Assembly (NCBI RefSeq): GCF_000735605.1
Contig: NZ_JPKG01000021.1
Coordinates: 1-36,020, forward strand
From: Allobosea sp. LC85
Lineage (GTDB): Bacteria; Pseudomonadota; Alphaproteobacteria; Rhizobiales; Beijerinckiaceae
Length of the DNA stretch: 36,020 nt
Direction: 5' to 3'
In this document: positions 1 to 8,975 of the stretch, piece by piece
Position numbering within the stretch: position 1 is the stretch's first letter
How the letters are laid out: every line of letters starts with the position of its first letter
Position numbers and translations under genes: made by a program
The notes under the pieces: generated by a model
The model's input: the letters and a program-made list of their open reading frames with translations, nothing else
Database searches by the model: none
Told to the model about the DNA's origin: nothing

Positions 1-1339
1 GATCGGCGATCACCGGCTCGCCGCCGATGGTCTTGCCGAGGCAGAGCGCCAGCTTGTGCTTGGTCGACTCGAAATCCTGGCTGGCGAGCAACTCGCGCAG
101 GAAGACGGTCTCACGCTTGGCGTTGGGCAGTTCGATGCCGATGGCGTTCTTGCCCTGGACGACGGCGACGCGGGCCGAGATCGCGCTCATCGAGCGAGCG
201 ATGTCGTCGGCCAGCGAGATCACCCGCGACGACTTGATGCCCGGCGCCGGCTCGAGCTCGTAGAGCGTCACGACCGGACCAGGACAGGCCTGGACGATCT
301 CGCCGCGTATGTTGAAGTCTTCGAGCACACCTTCGAGCAATCCAGCGTTCTGTTGCAGGGTCTCGGTCGAGACCGCCGCCTCGGGCTGCGTCATCGGCTC
401 GGCAAGATAGCTCAGCGGCGGCAGCTCGAAGACGCCGCCGGTCTGCATGAAGGGTGCGGGCGGAGGCGGCGCCTTGCGCCGCTTCATCGGCCGATCGGCA
501 ACTGCAGCTTCGTCGGCCTCGCCGGCTCGGGCTGGCTCTGGCTCGCTTTCCGGTTTCGTGACAGCCGGAATGGCCTGCACCATTTGGGGCTCGGCAGGTG
601 ACCGGCTTTCGCCTTCGACACGCAGGCCGGTGGCAATGTTGGTCTCGGCCCATGCAGCGCCTCCGACCTGGAGGTTGACAGTATAGGTTTGCGACCAGCT
701 CAAGACTGGAGCGGGACCGGGGATGGCAGCCAACGCAACATCGATCTCCGGAAGGGCCGGTGCAGAACCAGCGTCCACCGCCTCGGCCGACGGCGCGGTG
801 TCCTCGGCATCGTCCCAGTGTCGAGGCGTGGCTGGTTCGTCCGGGAGCATTTCGGAAGAAGGGCTGGACAGACCTCCGCCGGAGACCGGCCCGAGATCCC
901 AGAACGCGTGATCCGAGATATTCGCATAGAGCTGGAGGTCGTCATCCGCCACCACGGCTTCTGGCGCGAACTCGTCCGGCCTCACATCACCTTCATCCGC
1001 AGAGGGGAGCCCGTCGCAGGGAGCGATCTCGGCCTCGATCTCGATCTCGATCGTGGCGATCGCCTCGATTTCCAACGCAGGTGTCGCGGTACTCTCCAGC
1101 CCACCCCAGACCTTGCGCAGGAGATGGTCTGGCGTCCGGGTGTAACGCACGCGACTGGGCGCGTCCGCGGGGTCTGGGGCTCGGTGCACGGGCGCGATGA
1201 CCTGCGAAGCGGGAATCTGATTGCGCAGACCGTGAGGGACGTGCCTCGGGGCCCTCTCGTCCGAGATGCCGGGCACAAACGTCGGGCAATGATCGTCGTT
1301 TCCGTCGATCCGTTGCGGGTAGAGTTTCAACTTACGCAT
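1..1339 (-). CDS. ftsK: FtsK/SpoIIIE-type DNA translocase, 5' part only, without N-terminal membrane domain
   Basis: The reading frame is open from an ATG at 1339 down to the left edge (446 codons seen); the rest lies outside the window. The last ~150 residues match the FtsK alpha subdomain that precedes the motor: motifs such as YELEPAPGIKSSRVISLADD, NAIGIELPN and LRELLASQDF, ending at GKTIGGEPVIAD just before the expected Walker A. FtsK pumps chromosome ends toward dif during division. Residues 1 to ~290 are an acidic, proline-rich linker with an E-I repeat (around 1030–1060). An in-frame stop at 1346–1348 closes the frame upstream, so no four-helix membrane domain is encoded in it, and neither of the other minus-strand frames upstream shows a hydrophobic run. 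It is therefore either a soluble FtsK paralogue or a copy whose membrane part was lost. The family call is secure; the short form rests on the start seen here. Confidence 0.88.
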   Translation of the reverse strand, partial: MRKLKLYPQRIDGNDDHCPTFVPGISDERAPRHVPHGLRNQIPASQVIAPVHRAPDPADAPSRVRYTRTPDHLLRKVWGGLESTATPALEIEAIATIEIEIEAEIAPCDGLPSADEGDVRPDEFAPEAVVADDDLQLYANISDHAFWDLGPVSGGGLSSPSSEMLPDEPATPRHWDDAEDTAPSAEAVDAGSAPALPEIDVALAAIPGPAPVLSWSQTYTVNLQVGGAAWAETNIATGLRVEGESRSPAEPQMVQAIPAVTKPESEPEPARAGEADEAAVADRPMKRRKAPPPPAPFMQTGGVFELPPLSYLAEPMTQPEAAVSTETLQQNAGLLEGVLEDFNIRGEIVQACPGPVVTLYELEPAPGIKSSRVISLADDIARSMSAISARVAVVQGKNAIGIELPNAKRETVFLRELLASQDFESTKHKLALCLGKTIGGEPVIAD

Positions 1340-1739
1340 CGACAGTTACGACTACTATTTCGGAAGGAGGCAGTGCTCCCGATGCCTATCGGGGCAGGGT
1401 TAACGCCTCGTGAAATTCGCCCCGCCAGGGGCGGGGTCGGCAACACCTCAGCCTCGCCGCGAACCGCCAGATGCGGAGCGTGCCGTAGTGCTTTCCAAGG
1501 GAGCTGGGCTTCCGGCGCGCCAATGGGTCGCACCTAGAAAAACATGATTCAGCTTCATTCATGATTAACCAAGCGCGCGCTTAATCAAGTTCGAACACAG
1601 TTAGGGTTTCCCAGCACTGAAGATCGGGACAGCAAGCTGGCCCGCTTGCGGCTCATCGTGATGAGCCTGCGTGAGCGGGATGGGTGTTGGCGCGCGTCGG
1701 AGGCGGGAAGAGTACCAGAGTATCCCGAGAGTACGACGC
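1340..1739. promoter_or_regulatory. 400-bp divergent intergenic region between ftsK and the L,D-transpeptidase-like gene
   Basis: No credible gene is visible. It holds a GC-rich hairpin at 1420–1436 (CCCCGCC, AGG loop, GGCGGGG). At 1541–1590 there is an AT-rich patch unlike its surroundings, with a GATTC site (1546–1550), TGATTAA/TTAATCA inverted arms (1562–1568, 1581–1587) and the 12-bp palindrome AAGCGCGCGCTT (1571–1582). The patch is the likeliest promoter/operator zone for the two divergent genes; no sigma-70 pair can be assigned with certainty. Confidence 0.45.
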
Positions 1740-2810
1740 ATGAGTTTTTCGTCCGGTCCGACTGCTGGCCTAGCTCCTCGTGCGCGCAATCGCCGACGCA
1801 GGATGCGTTTCTCCCGAATTGCATTCGCTGCCGTGACCTTGGGTCTGAGCGCAGCAGCCGGCTTCTGGGCGCAGAACGACGCCCAGCCCATCGTCTCTGC
1901 CGTGCGTGAGCACGCGCCCGTGCTGGAGCCGATCGTGGTCGCGTCCACCGGACGCTACGATCCGCTGCTTGATCCCAGCTATTCGCTGGGCCCGGCACCA
2001 CTCACCCTTGGCGAGAATTCCCCTCTGGCCGCCGGTTTGCAGTCCGCTCTGGCGCTGCCTGCCGACCCGGTCGAGCCGCCGGCTCCGGCCGTCGAACCCG
2101 AGATCATTCCGCCGGCGCCGCAGCCGCAGGAAGCGTCCAAACTCGTTCAGATGACGCCGCTGCCGGTGCCGCGCCCGTCCGAACTTCGCCTTCCCGCCGA
2201 TCCGGAGGCTCCGCGCGTGGCCGAGCGTCAGGCCTCGCGCCGGACACGGACGGCTGCCGTTCCGGCCGCGCCGACGGCAGCGGATAACCGCTCGTTCTTC
2301 GAGAAGATCTTTGGGGTGCAGCGCTCGTCGGGGCCGGCTCTCGCCTATGCGGCGCCGGAGGACGACGTCGTCGACAGCAGCCGCGGCAGGAGGCTCAGCC
2401 CGACGCCACCAGCTTCGGCGGGTGTCTCGGCCCAGGCGACGGCCATCTACGATATCTCGGCGCGCATGGTGTACATGCCGAATGGCGACCGGCTCGAGGC
2501 GCATTCGGGCCTCGGCGACAAGATGGATGACCCACGCTTCGCGCATGTGAGGATGCAGGGCGTCACGCCGCCGCATGTCTACGATCTGAAGGAGCGCGAG
2601 GCGCTTTTCCACGGCGTGCGGGCCATCCGGCTCCACCCGGTCGGCGGCAGCGGCGCCATCCACGGCCGTGCCGGCCTGTTGGCGCATACCTACCTCCTCG
2701 GACCGAGGGGCGATTCGAATGGCTGCGTCTCGTTCAGGGACTACGACAAGTTCCTGCAGGCCTATCTCAGGGGCGAGGTCAAACGCCTGGTCGTCGTAGC
2801 CAGCATGTAG
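1740..2810 (+). CDS. TldE1/DUF2778-type L,D-transpeptidase-like secreted protein
   Basis: A 356-residue protein with a basic N-terminus and a single hydrophobic segment (IAFAAVTLGLSAAAGFWA), so exported or anchored by a signal anchor. A long Pro/Ala-rich linker follows. The C-terminal ~120 residues carry the DUF2778 fold signature: MPNGDRLEAHSGLG, then IHGRAGLLAHTYLLG and SNGCVSFRDY. The Cys of SNGC and upstream His residues are the presumed catalytic pair, as in the cysteine transpeptidases that act on peptidoglycan stem peptides. Type VI effectors of the TldE1 class share this domain, but no secretion or immunity gene is nearby, so a housekeeping envelope role is more likely. The frame also has GTG 1671, ATG 1680 and ATG 1803; 1740 is chosen because it keeps the basic stretch before the hydrophobic segment. 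The start is uncertain. Confidence 0.8.
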   Translation: MSFSSGPTAGLAPRARNRRRRMRFSRIAFAAVTLGLSAAAGFWAQNDAQPIVSAVREHAPVLEPIVVASTGRYDPLLDPSYSLGPAPLTLGENSPLAAGLQSALALPADPVEPPAPAVEPEIIPPAPQPQEASKLVQMTPLPVPRPSELRLPADPEAPRVAERQASRRTRTAAVPAAPTAADNRSFFEKIFGVQRSSGPALAYAAPEDDVVDSSRGRRLSPTPPASAGVSAQATAIYDISARMVYMPNGDRLEAHSGLGDKMDDPRFAHVRMQGVTPPHVYDLKEREALFHGVRAIRLHPVGGSGAIHGRAGLLAHTYLLGPRGDSNGCVSFRDYDKFLQAYLRGEVKRLVVVASM

Positions 2811-2819
2811 GCTGCCCTT

Positions 2820-2843
2820 CGCGGCCCGCCTCTGAGGGCCGCG
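2820..2843. terminator. Stem-loop between convergent genes, possible bidirectional terminator
   Basis: A perfect 8-bp GC stem (CGCGGCCC / GGGCCGCG) with an 8-base loop lies 10 bases after the stop of the L,D-transpeptidase-like gene and before the 3' end of topA. There is no T-run, so it may stabilise 3' ends or work with Rho. Confidence 0.45.
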
Positions 2844-3003
2844 CTTCCACCATGTCGACACAGGGAGCGGCCGCCGCATTGCGCCGACCTTAGGCGGGCG
2901 GCCATTCCAGGACGGCCCTGACGATCCTGAGCCAGAGTCGGTTTGTCGGCATCAAGGAGCAGCATTTAGTCCCGACGGGGCCAAATCTCCCCCGGGCCGA
3001 GGG

Positions 3004-5703
3004 TCAGCCCTCGGCGCCGGCCTTGGTCTTGGCCTTTGCCGTGGCTTTGGACTTCGGCGCAGCCTTGGCCCCGGTCTTGCTCGCCGCCGGCTTGCTGGCA
3101 GCCTTCTTGGCTGGAGCCTTCGCGGCGCTTGGGCGCTTCGTCTTGGCGGCTGCCTTGGCGCCACCCTTCGCGCCGCCGGCTTCGGCCTTGGCGTTGACGA
3201 GCTCGACCGCCTGTTCGAGCGTCAGGCTCTCCTGCGTCATCGCCTTCGGCAGGGTCGCGTTGACCTTGCCCCAGTTGACATAGGGACCGTATTTGCCGGC
3301 GCGCACAACGAGCTTGCCGCCAGCAGGATGCTCGCCGAGCTCCCGCCCGGGCACCGCCGCACCACGGCCGAAACGTCCTCCGCCTGTACCGCTTTCCTTG
3401 GCGACGATCAGGTCGATGGCGCGGTTGCCGCCAAGCGCGAGGACATCATCGTCCTTGTCGATATTGGCGTAGGTCTTGCCGTGCTGGACATAGGGACCGT
3501 AGCGACCGATGCCGACCAGGATCGGCTCACCACTTTCCGGATGCCTCGCCACCTCCTTCGGAAGTGCGAGCAACGCCAGTGCCTTGTCGAGATCGACGAC
3601 AGCTGCGCTCATGCCCTTGGGCAGGCTCTGGCGCTTCGGCTTCTCACCCTCGCCGAGCTGGACATAAGGGCCGAAACGACCGTCACGCAATGTCACGTCC
3701 TGTTCCGTGACCGGATCCTTGCCAAGGACGCGCACGCCAGGCGTGCCCTGGCCGCCCTCGGCCGTAGCCTCGCCGTCATTGGCTGGAACGGTCAGCGGCC
3801 GGGTGTAACGGCATTCCGGATAGTTCGAACAGCCGACGAACGCGCCGAACTTGCCGAGCTTGAGCGAGAGCTGGCCGGTGCCGCAGGTCGGGCAGGTGCG
3901 CGGATCGCCACCATCGCCACGTGCCGGGAAGATATGTTCTCCGAGGACGCCGTTCAGCGCTTCCAGCACCTCGGTGACGCGCAGGTCCTTGGTACCGGCG
4001 ATGGCCTGGGTGAACTCCTCCCAGAACTCGCGCAGCAGCGCCTTCCAGTCGATCTCGGCATTTGAGACGCGGTCGAGCTTTTCTTCCAGGCTCGCGGTGA
4101 AGTCGAACTCGACATAGCGCCCGAAGAAGCTCTCGAGGAAGGCCGTGACCAGCATGCCCTTGTCCTCGGGCACCAGCCGCTTCTTCTCGATGCGGACATA
4201 TTCGCGGTCGCGCAGCGTGGCCAGCGTCGCGGCATAGGTCGAGGGCCGGCCGATGCCGAGCTCTTCCATGCGCTTGACCAGGCTCGCCTCGGAGAAGCGC
4301 GGCGGCGGTTCAGTGAAGTGCTGGTCGGCGGCGATGGCGCGTTTTTCCAGCCCGTCGCCCGCCTTCATCGGCGGCAGCTTCTTGCTGTCCTCGTCCTCTT
4401 CGTCGTCGCGGCTCTCCTGATAGAGTGTCAGGAAGCCGTCGAAGAGCACGACCTGGCCCGTGGCGCGCAGTTCCAGATTGCGCGAACCGACCTTGGCGGC
4501 GACGTCGACCGTCGTGCGCTCCAGCGAGGCCGATTCCATCTGGCTTGCGATGGTGCGCTTCCAGATCAGCTCGTAGAGCTTTGCCTGTTCGGGTTCGAGA
4601 TGACGCACGACCATCGCTGGCAGCCGCCCGAGATCGGTCGGGCGGATGGCCTCGTGAGCTTCCTGCGCATTCTTGGCCTTGACCGTGTATTTGCGGGGCG
4701 CGCTCGGCACATAGGCCGCGCCGAACTCCTTGCCGATGACGCTGCGGGCAGCCGTGATGGCGCTGCCGTCCATGTCGACGCCGTCGGTTCGCATATAGGT
4801 GATGAGACCGACAGTCTCGCCGCCAATATCGACGCCTTCATAGAGCCGCTGCGCCAACTGCATGGTGCGGGCGGGTGCCATGCCGAGCTTGCGCGAGGCT
4901 TCCTGCTGCAGCGTCGAGGTCTGGAAGGGCGGGTAGGGGTGGCGCTTGACCGGCTTCGCCTCGACCTGCGCCACGTTGAAGAACGCTGTCTCCAGCGCCG
5001 CCTTGAAGGCTTCGGCTTCCGCCCCCGTGCCGATGTCGAGCCGGGTGATCTTCTTGCCGTCGGCGCCGACCAGGCGGGCCTCGAAAGTCGCGCCGGTGTC
5101 GGTCGCGAGCGTTGCGATCAGCGACCAGTATTCGCGTGCCCTGAAGGCTTCGATCTCGCGTTCGCGCTCGCAGACGAGGCGCAAGGCCACCGACTGGACG
5201 CGACCGGCCGAGCGGGCGCCCGGCAGCTTGCGCCAGAGCACCGGAGACAGGGTGAAGCCGACGAGATAGTCCAGTGCGCGGCGCGCCAGATAGGCATCTA
5301 CCAGCGCCTGATCGATCCGGCGCGGGTTGGCGAGCGCCTTCTGCACCGCGTCCTTGGTCACGGCGTTGAAGGTGACGCGCTCGACCGGAATGCCCTTGAT
5401 GGCGCGCTTCTGGTTCAGCGCTTCCAGCACATGCCAGGAGATCGCCTCGCCCTCGCGATCCGGGTCGGTTGCGAGAATGATCTTCTCGGCGCCCTTGGCG
5501 GCCTTGGCGATCTCCGCAACCTGCTTGGCGCCGCGCCCCTCGATTTCCCAAAGCATCTTGAAATCGTCCTCGGGGTCGACCGAGCCGTCCTTCGCGGGCA
5601 AGTCGCGAATATGCCCGAACGAGGCGATGACCTCGTAATCGGAGCCCAGGTACTTGTTGATCGTCTTGGCCTTGGCCGGCGACTCGACGACGAGGAGCTT
5701 CAT
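3004..5703 (-). CDS. topA: DNA topoisomerase I (type IA)
   Basis: An 899-residue topoisomerase I that relaxes negative supercoils through a 5'-phosphotyrosine. The start is the ATG at 5703 ([20 protein letters not shown]); an upstream in-frame ATG only adds a non-conserved stub. The Toprim domain shows Glu7 and the acidic D80-P-D82-R-E84 motif. The active-site Tyr is Y303 in [12 protein letters not shown]; Gly replaces the Ser of enterobacterial MRTDS. The C-terminus has one four-Cys zinc motif (CPTCG ... CSNYPEC), three repeats built on RFGPYV, RYGPYV and KYGPYV, and a Lys/Ala-rich tail of about 65 residues typical of alphaproteobacterial TopA. It is divergent from pyrB with 296 bp between them. 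In many related genomes topA follows dprA on the same strand; here it lies at the other end of that run in the opposite direction. Confidence 0.97.
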   Translation of the reverse strand: MKLLVVESPAKAKTINKYLGSDYEVIASFGHIRDLPAKDGSVDPEDDFKMLWEIEGRGAKQVAEIAKAAKGAEKIILATDPDREGEAISWHVLEALNQKRAIKGIPVERVTFNAVTKDAVQKALANPRRIDQALVDAYLARRALDYLVGFTLSPVLWRKLPGARSAGRVQSVALRLVCEREREIEAFRAREYWSLIATLATDTGATFEARLVGADGKKITRLDIGTGAEAEAFKAALETAFFNVAQVEAKPVKRHPYPPFQTSTLQQEASRKLGMAPARTMQLAQRLYEGVDIGGETVGLITYMRTDGVDMDGSAITAARSVIGKEFGAAYVPSAPRKYTVKAKNAQEAHEAIRPTDLGRLPAMVVRHLEPEQAKLYELIWKRTIASQMESASLERTTVDVAAKVGSRNLELRATGQVVLFDGFLTLYQESRDDEEDEDSKKLPPMKAGDGLEKRAIAADQHFTEPPPRFSEASLVKRMEELGIGRPSTYAATLATLRDREYVRIEKKRLVPEDKGMLVTAFLESFFGRYVEFDFTASLEEKLDRVSNAEIDWKALLREFWEEFTQAIAGTKDLRVTEVLEALNGVLGEHIFPARGDGGDPRTCPTCGTGQLSLKLGKFGAFVGCSNYPECRYTRPLTVPANDGEATAEGGQGTPGVRVLGKDPVTEQDVTLRDGRFGPYVQLGEGEKPKRQSLPKGMSAAVVDLDKALALLALPKEVARHPESGEPILVGIGRYGPYVQHGKTYANIDKDDDVLALGGNRAIDLIVAKESGTGGGRFGRGAAVPGRELGEHPAGGKLVVRAGKYGPYVNWGKVNATLPKAMTQESLTLEQAVELVNAKAEAGGAKGGAKAAAKTKRPSAAKAPAKKAASKPAASKTGAKAAPKSKATAKAKTKAGAEG

Positions 5704-5999
5704 GGCAGCTAAAGTCTCATGACAAAGGGGCAGGGCCAGCACGCACCGTGCCGGTCCGGCCTGGCTTGGCGCTGGGCGCCCGGGGTCAGGTTCGGAATTG
5801 CGCGCGAAAGTGGTTCAGCACGACAGCGCTGTCAAATAGGGATTGCTGCGCGAATGCAACAGTGGCCCGGCGATCGACTGTCGCCTTCCGGCCGCGGTCG
5901 CTGCGGCCGCCCTTGGACGAAACGCTGGACGATGGTCATCGTTCGGGCCATCTCGCCGCTTGCGCCGTCTTGAGTCTGTGCCTAAACAACCACCTTCAA

Positions 6000-6944
6000 A
6001 TGACATCGCCAGCCCCGACCTATCCGCACCGCCACCTCCTCGGCATCGAGGGCCTGTCGCATCTGGATATCGAGGCTCTCCTCGATCGCGCCGAGGACTA
6101 TGTCGCGCTTTCGCGACAGGTCGAGAAGAAGACGGCGACCCTGCGCGGCCGCACCCAGATCAATCTCTTCTTCGAGCCCTCGACGCGCACGCAGGCCTCC
6201 TTCGAGCTTGCCGGCAAGCGCCTCGGCGCCGACGTCATGAACATGTCGGTGGCATCCTCTTCCGTGAAGAAGGGCGAGACGCTGATCGACACAGCCGCGA
6301 CCCTGAACGCGATGCGGCCCGATATTCTGGTGGTGCGCCATCACGCTGCCGGTGCGGTCAACCTGCTCGCCCGCAAGGTCGACTGCTCCGTCGTCAATGC
6401 CGGCGACGGTGCGCATGAGCACCCGACCCAGGCCCTGCTCGATGCGCTGACGATCCGCCGCAACAAGGGCCGAATCGCCGGGCTGACCGTCGCGATCTGC
6501 GGCGACATCGTCCATTCGCGGGTAGCGCGCTCCAATATCATCCTCCTTAATGCGCTCGGCGCCAAAGTCCGCCTGATCGCCCCCTCGACCCTGCTTCCGG
6601 TTGGCATCGAGCGCATGGGCGTCTCGGTCTTCACCGACATGAAGAAAGGGCTGGAAGGGTCTGATATCGTGATGATGCTGCGCCTCCAGCTCGAGCGCAT
6701 GCACGGCGCCTTCGTGCCGTCGCCGAAGGAGTATTTCCGCTATTTCGGCCTTGACCGCGAGAAGCTCGCGCTGGCCAGCCCGGACGCGCTCGTGATGCAT
6801 CCCGGCCCGATGAATCGCGGTGTCGAGATTTCCTCGGAAGTCGCTGACGGCGCTCAGTCCTTGATTCGCGAGCAGGTCGAGATGGGGGTCGCCGTCCGGA
6901 TGGCGGTTCTGGATGCGCTGGCCCAGCATCTGCCCAATGGCTGA
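6000..6944 (+). CDS. pyrB: Aspartate carbamoyltransferase catalytic subunit
   Basis: A 314-residue enzyme that condenses carbamoyl phosphate with aspartate, the committed step of pyrimidine synthesis. Carbamoyl-phosphate motifs are present: [13 protein letters not shown] (about 58–70), [10 protein letters not shown], and the C-terminal [12 protein letters not shown]. The ATG at 6000 is preferred because the family begins close to [17 protein letters not shown]; the frame stays open upstream but that part has no conserved content. No good Shine-Dalgarno is visible, so the message may be leaderless or weakly initiated. It heads a run with pyrC (63 bp later), plsY and dprA. No pyrI-type regulatory subunit is next to it; the adjacent pseudo-dihydroorotase probably takes a structural role. 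Confidence 0.96.
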   Translation: MTSPAPTYPHRHLLGIEGLSHLDIEALLDRAEDYVALSRQVEKKTATLRGRTQINLFFEPSTRTQASFELAGKRLGADVMNMSVASSSVKKGETLIDTAATLNAMRPDILVVRHHAAGAVNLLARKVDCSVVNAGDGAHEHPTQALLDALTIRRNKGRIAGLTVAICGDIVHSRVARSNIILLNALGAKVRLIAPSTLLPVGIERMGVSVFTDMKKGLEGSDIVMMLRLQLERMHGAFVPSPKEYFRYFGLDREKLALASPDALVMHPGPMNRGVEISSEVADGAQSLIREQVEMGVAVRMAVLDALAQHLPNG

Positions 6945-7007
6945 GCACGGCCGAGCCGCTCCCCGGCCGGTTGGAAGACAACACTGAAGGCGAGACCGAG
7001 CGAGATC

Positions 7008-8309
7008 ATGTCCGAAATGCGCGAGCTTGCGATCGTGAACGCCCAACTGGTCGATCCGGCATCGGGCCGGCAAGGGCCCGGTGCCCTTTTGCTGCGCGAT
7101 GGCGCCATCGCGGAGATCGCCTGGGGCGCCGCGCCGGCCACGGGCGAGGGCGTGCAGCGGGTCGATGCCCGCGGGCTGGTCGTCGCACCGGGGCTGGTCG
7201 ATCTGCGCGCCTTTCTCGGCGAGCCGGGAGCGGAGTTCCGCGAAACGCTCGGCACGGGCTCGCAGGCCGCGGCTGCGGGAGGCGTCACCACGGTCGTCTG
7301 CAGGCCGGATACCGACCCGCCGATCGACGATCCCGCGATTATCGATTTCATCAAGCGCCGGGCCCGCGACAAGGCGGTCGTCAATGTGCTGCCGGCCGCT
7401 GCCCTGACCAAGGGCATCGAGGGCAGGGAGATCACCGAATTCGGCCTGCTGCTCGAGGCCGGCGCGGTCGCCTTCACCGATGGCGCCCGGGCCGTGCGCA
7501 ATCCGCAGGTCATGCGCCGCGCCATGATCTACGGCCGCGATTTCGATGCGCTGCTGATGAACCATCTCGAGGATCCGGACCTGCGGGGCGCCGGCGTGAT
7601 GAACGAAGGAGAGTTCGCCAGCCGCAAGGGCCTGCCGGGTATTCCGGTCGAGGCCGAGACGATCATGCTGGAGCGGGACATCCGCCTCGCGCGGGCGACC
7701 GGCGCGCGCTACCACGCCGCGATGATCTCCTGCGCCGAATCCGTCGAACTCGTGCGCCGGGCCAAGGCCGATGGCGTGCGGATCACATGCGGCATCTCGA
7801 TCAACAATCTGACGCTGAACGAGAACGACGTCGGCGACTACCGCACCTTTTGCAAGGTCTCGCCGCCGCTGCGCCATGAGGATGATCGGCTCGCCATGGT
7901 CGCGGCGCTGGCCGAGGGCGTGATCGATGTCGTCGTCTCCGACCATGATCCGCAGGACGTCGAGACCAAGCGCCAGCCCTTCGCCGAGGCCGCCAACGGT
8001 GCGCTCGGCATCGAGACCATGCTGTCGGCCGCGCTGCGCATGGTCCATGCGGGACAGACGGATCTGCCGACGCTGCTGGCGGCGCTTTCGACGCGACCGG
8101 CCGATCTGCTTGGATTGTCGTGCGGACGCCTCTCGGTCGGGGCGCCTGCCGATCTGATCCTGCTCGATCCGGACGCGCCCTATGTCGTCGATAAGCGCAA
8201 GCTGAAATCGCGGGCCAAGAATTCGCCCTTCGACGAGGCGCGGCTCGATGGGCTGGTACGCACAACCTTCGTTGCCGGACGAGTGGTCTACGAGGCCGAC
8301 GCAGTCTAA
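7008..8309 (+). CDS. pyrC: Dihydroorotase-like protein without metal ligands (PyrC', pseudoenzyme partner of ATCase)
   Basis: A 433-residue amidohydrolase-fold protein collinear with class I dihydroorotases (VAPGLVD near 59–65, GGVTTVV near 91–97, SDHDPQ near 311–316). All three His-containing metal sites are changed. The usual HxH after GLVD is R67-A-F69, the His of the CHVST-type motif is Met239 in AMISC, and the PHH-type motif is INN at 265–267. Asp312 of the DHxP motif remains. It is therefore not expected to hydrolyse dihydroorotate. Non-catalytic PyrC' proteins of this kind are known to be needed for assembly of aspartate carbamoyltransferase in pseudomonads, and rhizobia carry a similar ligand-less protein beside pyrB. 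A separate active dihydroorotase should be encoded elsewhere. MRELAIV at 7017 is an alternative start. Confidence 0.92.
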   Translation: MSEMRELAIVNAQLVDPASGRQGPGALLLRDGAIAEIAWGAAPATGEGVQRVDARGLVVAPGLVDLRAFLGEPGAEFRETLGTGSQAAAAGGVTTVVCRPDTDPPIDDPAIIDFIKRRARDKAVVNVLPAAALTKGIEGREITEFGLLLEAGAVAFTDGARAVRNPQVMRRAMIYGRDFDALLMNHLEDPDLRGAGVMNEGEFASRKGLPGIPVEAETIMLERDIRLARATGARYHAAMISCAESVELVRRAKADGVRITCGISINNLTLNENDVGDYRTFCKVSPPLRHEDDRLAMVAALAEGVIDVVVSDHDPQDVETKRQPFAEAANGALGIETMLSAALRMVHAGQTDLPTLLAALSTRPADLLGLSCGRLSVGAPADLILLDPDAPYVVDKRKLKSRAKNSPFDEARLDGLVRTTFVAGRVVYEADAV

Positions 8310-8345
8310 GCTCCTGCGGCGATGGCGTGGGGAAGCGGGGACGGC

Positions 8346-8969
8346 ATGCCTGAGATGATGAGTTTGGGCCTGTCCGGGTCCTCGGCACTGGCTGCCGTGG
8401 TCGTCGGCTATCTGCTGGGCTCGATCCCCTTCGGCGTCGTGTTGACGCGCCTCAGCGGCGGGCCTGATCTACGCAGCATCGGCTCGGGCAATATCGGGGC
8501 TACCAATGTCCTGCGCACCGGCAACAAGAAGCTGGCGGCGCTGACCCTGGTGGGGGACATGCTCAAGGGCACGGCGGCCGTGCTCGTCGGGTTCTATATG
8601 ATCGGCGGCAGGGATGCTGCGCTCCTCGCCGGGCTCGGCGCCTTCCTCGGGCATCTCTTCCCGATCTGGTTGCGCTTCAAGGGGGGCAAGGGCGTTGCCA
8701 CCTATCTCGGCATTCTGATCGGGTTGAAATGGCCGATCGCGGTGACCTTCGCGGCGGTCTGGCTCAGCGTCGCCTATCTCAGCCGCTATTCGTCGTTGGC
8801 TGCACTGCTCGCCAGCCTGCTGACGCCGCTGCTGCTCTGGTTCTGGGCGAATGAGCCGCGCATGGCCATGCTGATGGCCGTTCTGACCGTGCTGCTCTGG
8901 ATCATGCATCGCGAAAACATCGCGAGGCTGCTGAACGGCAGCGAGGGCAAGATCGGCCAGAAGGGCTGA
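8346..8969 (+). CDS. plsY: Glycerol-3-phosphate acyltransferase PlsY
   Basis: A 207-residue inner-membrane protein that transfers the acyl group from acyl phosphate to glycerol-3-phosphate in the first step of phospholipid synthesis. Family motifs are clear: [16 protein letters not shown], the phosphate-binding [36 protein letters not shown], and the C-terminal [14 protein letters not shown]. Five to six hydrophobic segments are visible. The ATG at 8346 is chosen; GTG/ATG codons just up- and downstream are possible. The stop is six bases before dprA, so the two are surely cotranscribed. Confidence 0.95.
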   Translation: MPEMMSLGLSGSSALAAVVVGYLLGSIPFGVVLTRLSGGPDLRSIGSGNIGATNVLRTGNKKLAALTLVGDMLKGTAAVLVGFYMIGGRDAALLAGLGAFLGHLFPIWLRFKGGKGVATYLGILIGLKWPIAVTFAAVWLSVAYLSRYSSLAALLASLLTPLLLWFWANEPRMAMLMAVLTVLLWIMHRENIARLLNGSEGKIGQKG

Positions 8970-8975
8970 TCGGGA

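Noticed and set aside
689..1537. 282-codon plus-strand open frame opposite the ftsK linker
   Set aside because: It is antisense to the acidic ftsK linker and shows no domain; the minus frame continues into a clear FtsK alpha domain.
4318..5712. 464-codon plus-strand open frame antisense to topA
   Set aside because: It is the codon-mirrored shadow of the TopA catalytic core and has no recognisable family features.
5982..8048. 688-codon minus-strand open frame antisense to pyrB and pyrC
   Set aside because: Arg/Asp/Gln-rich composition without any domain; the opposite strand encodes clear PyrB and PyrC motifs.
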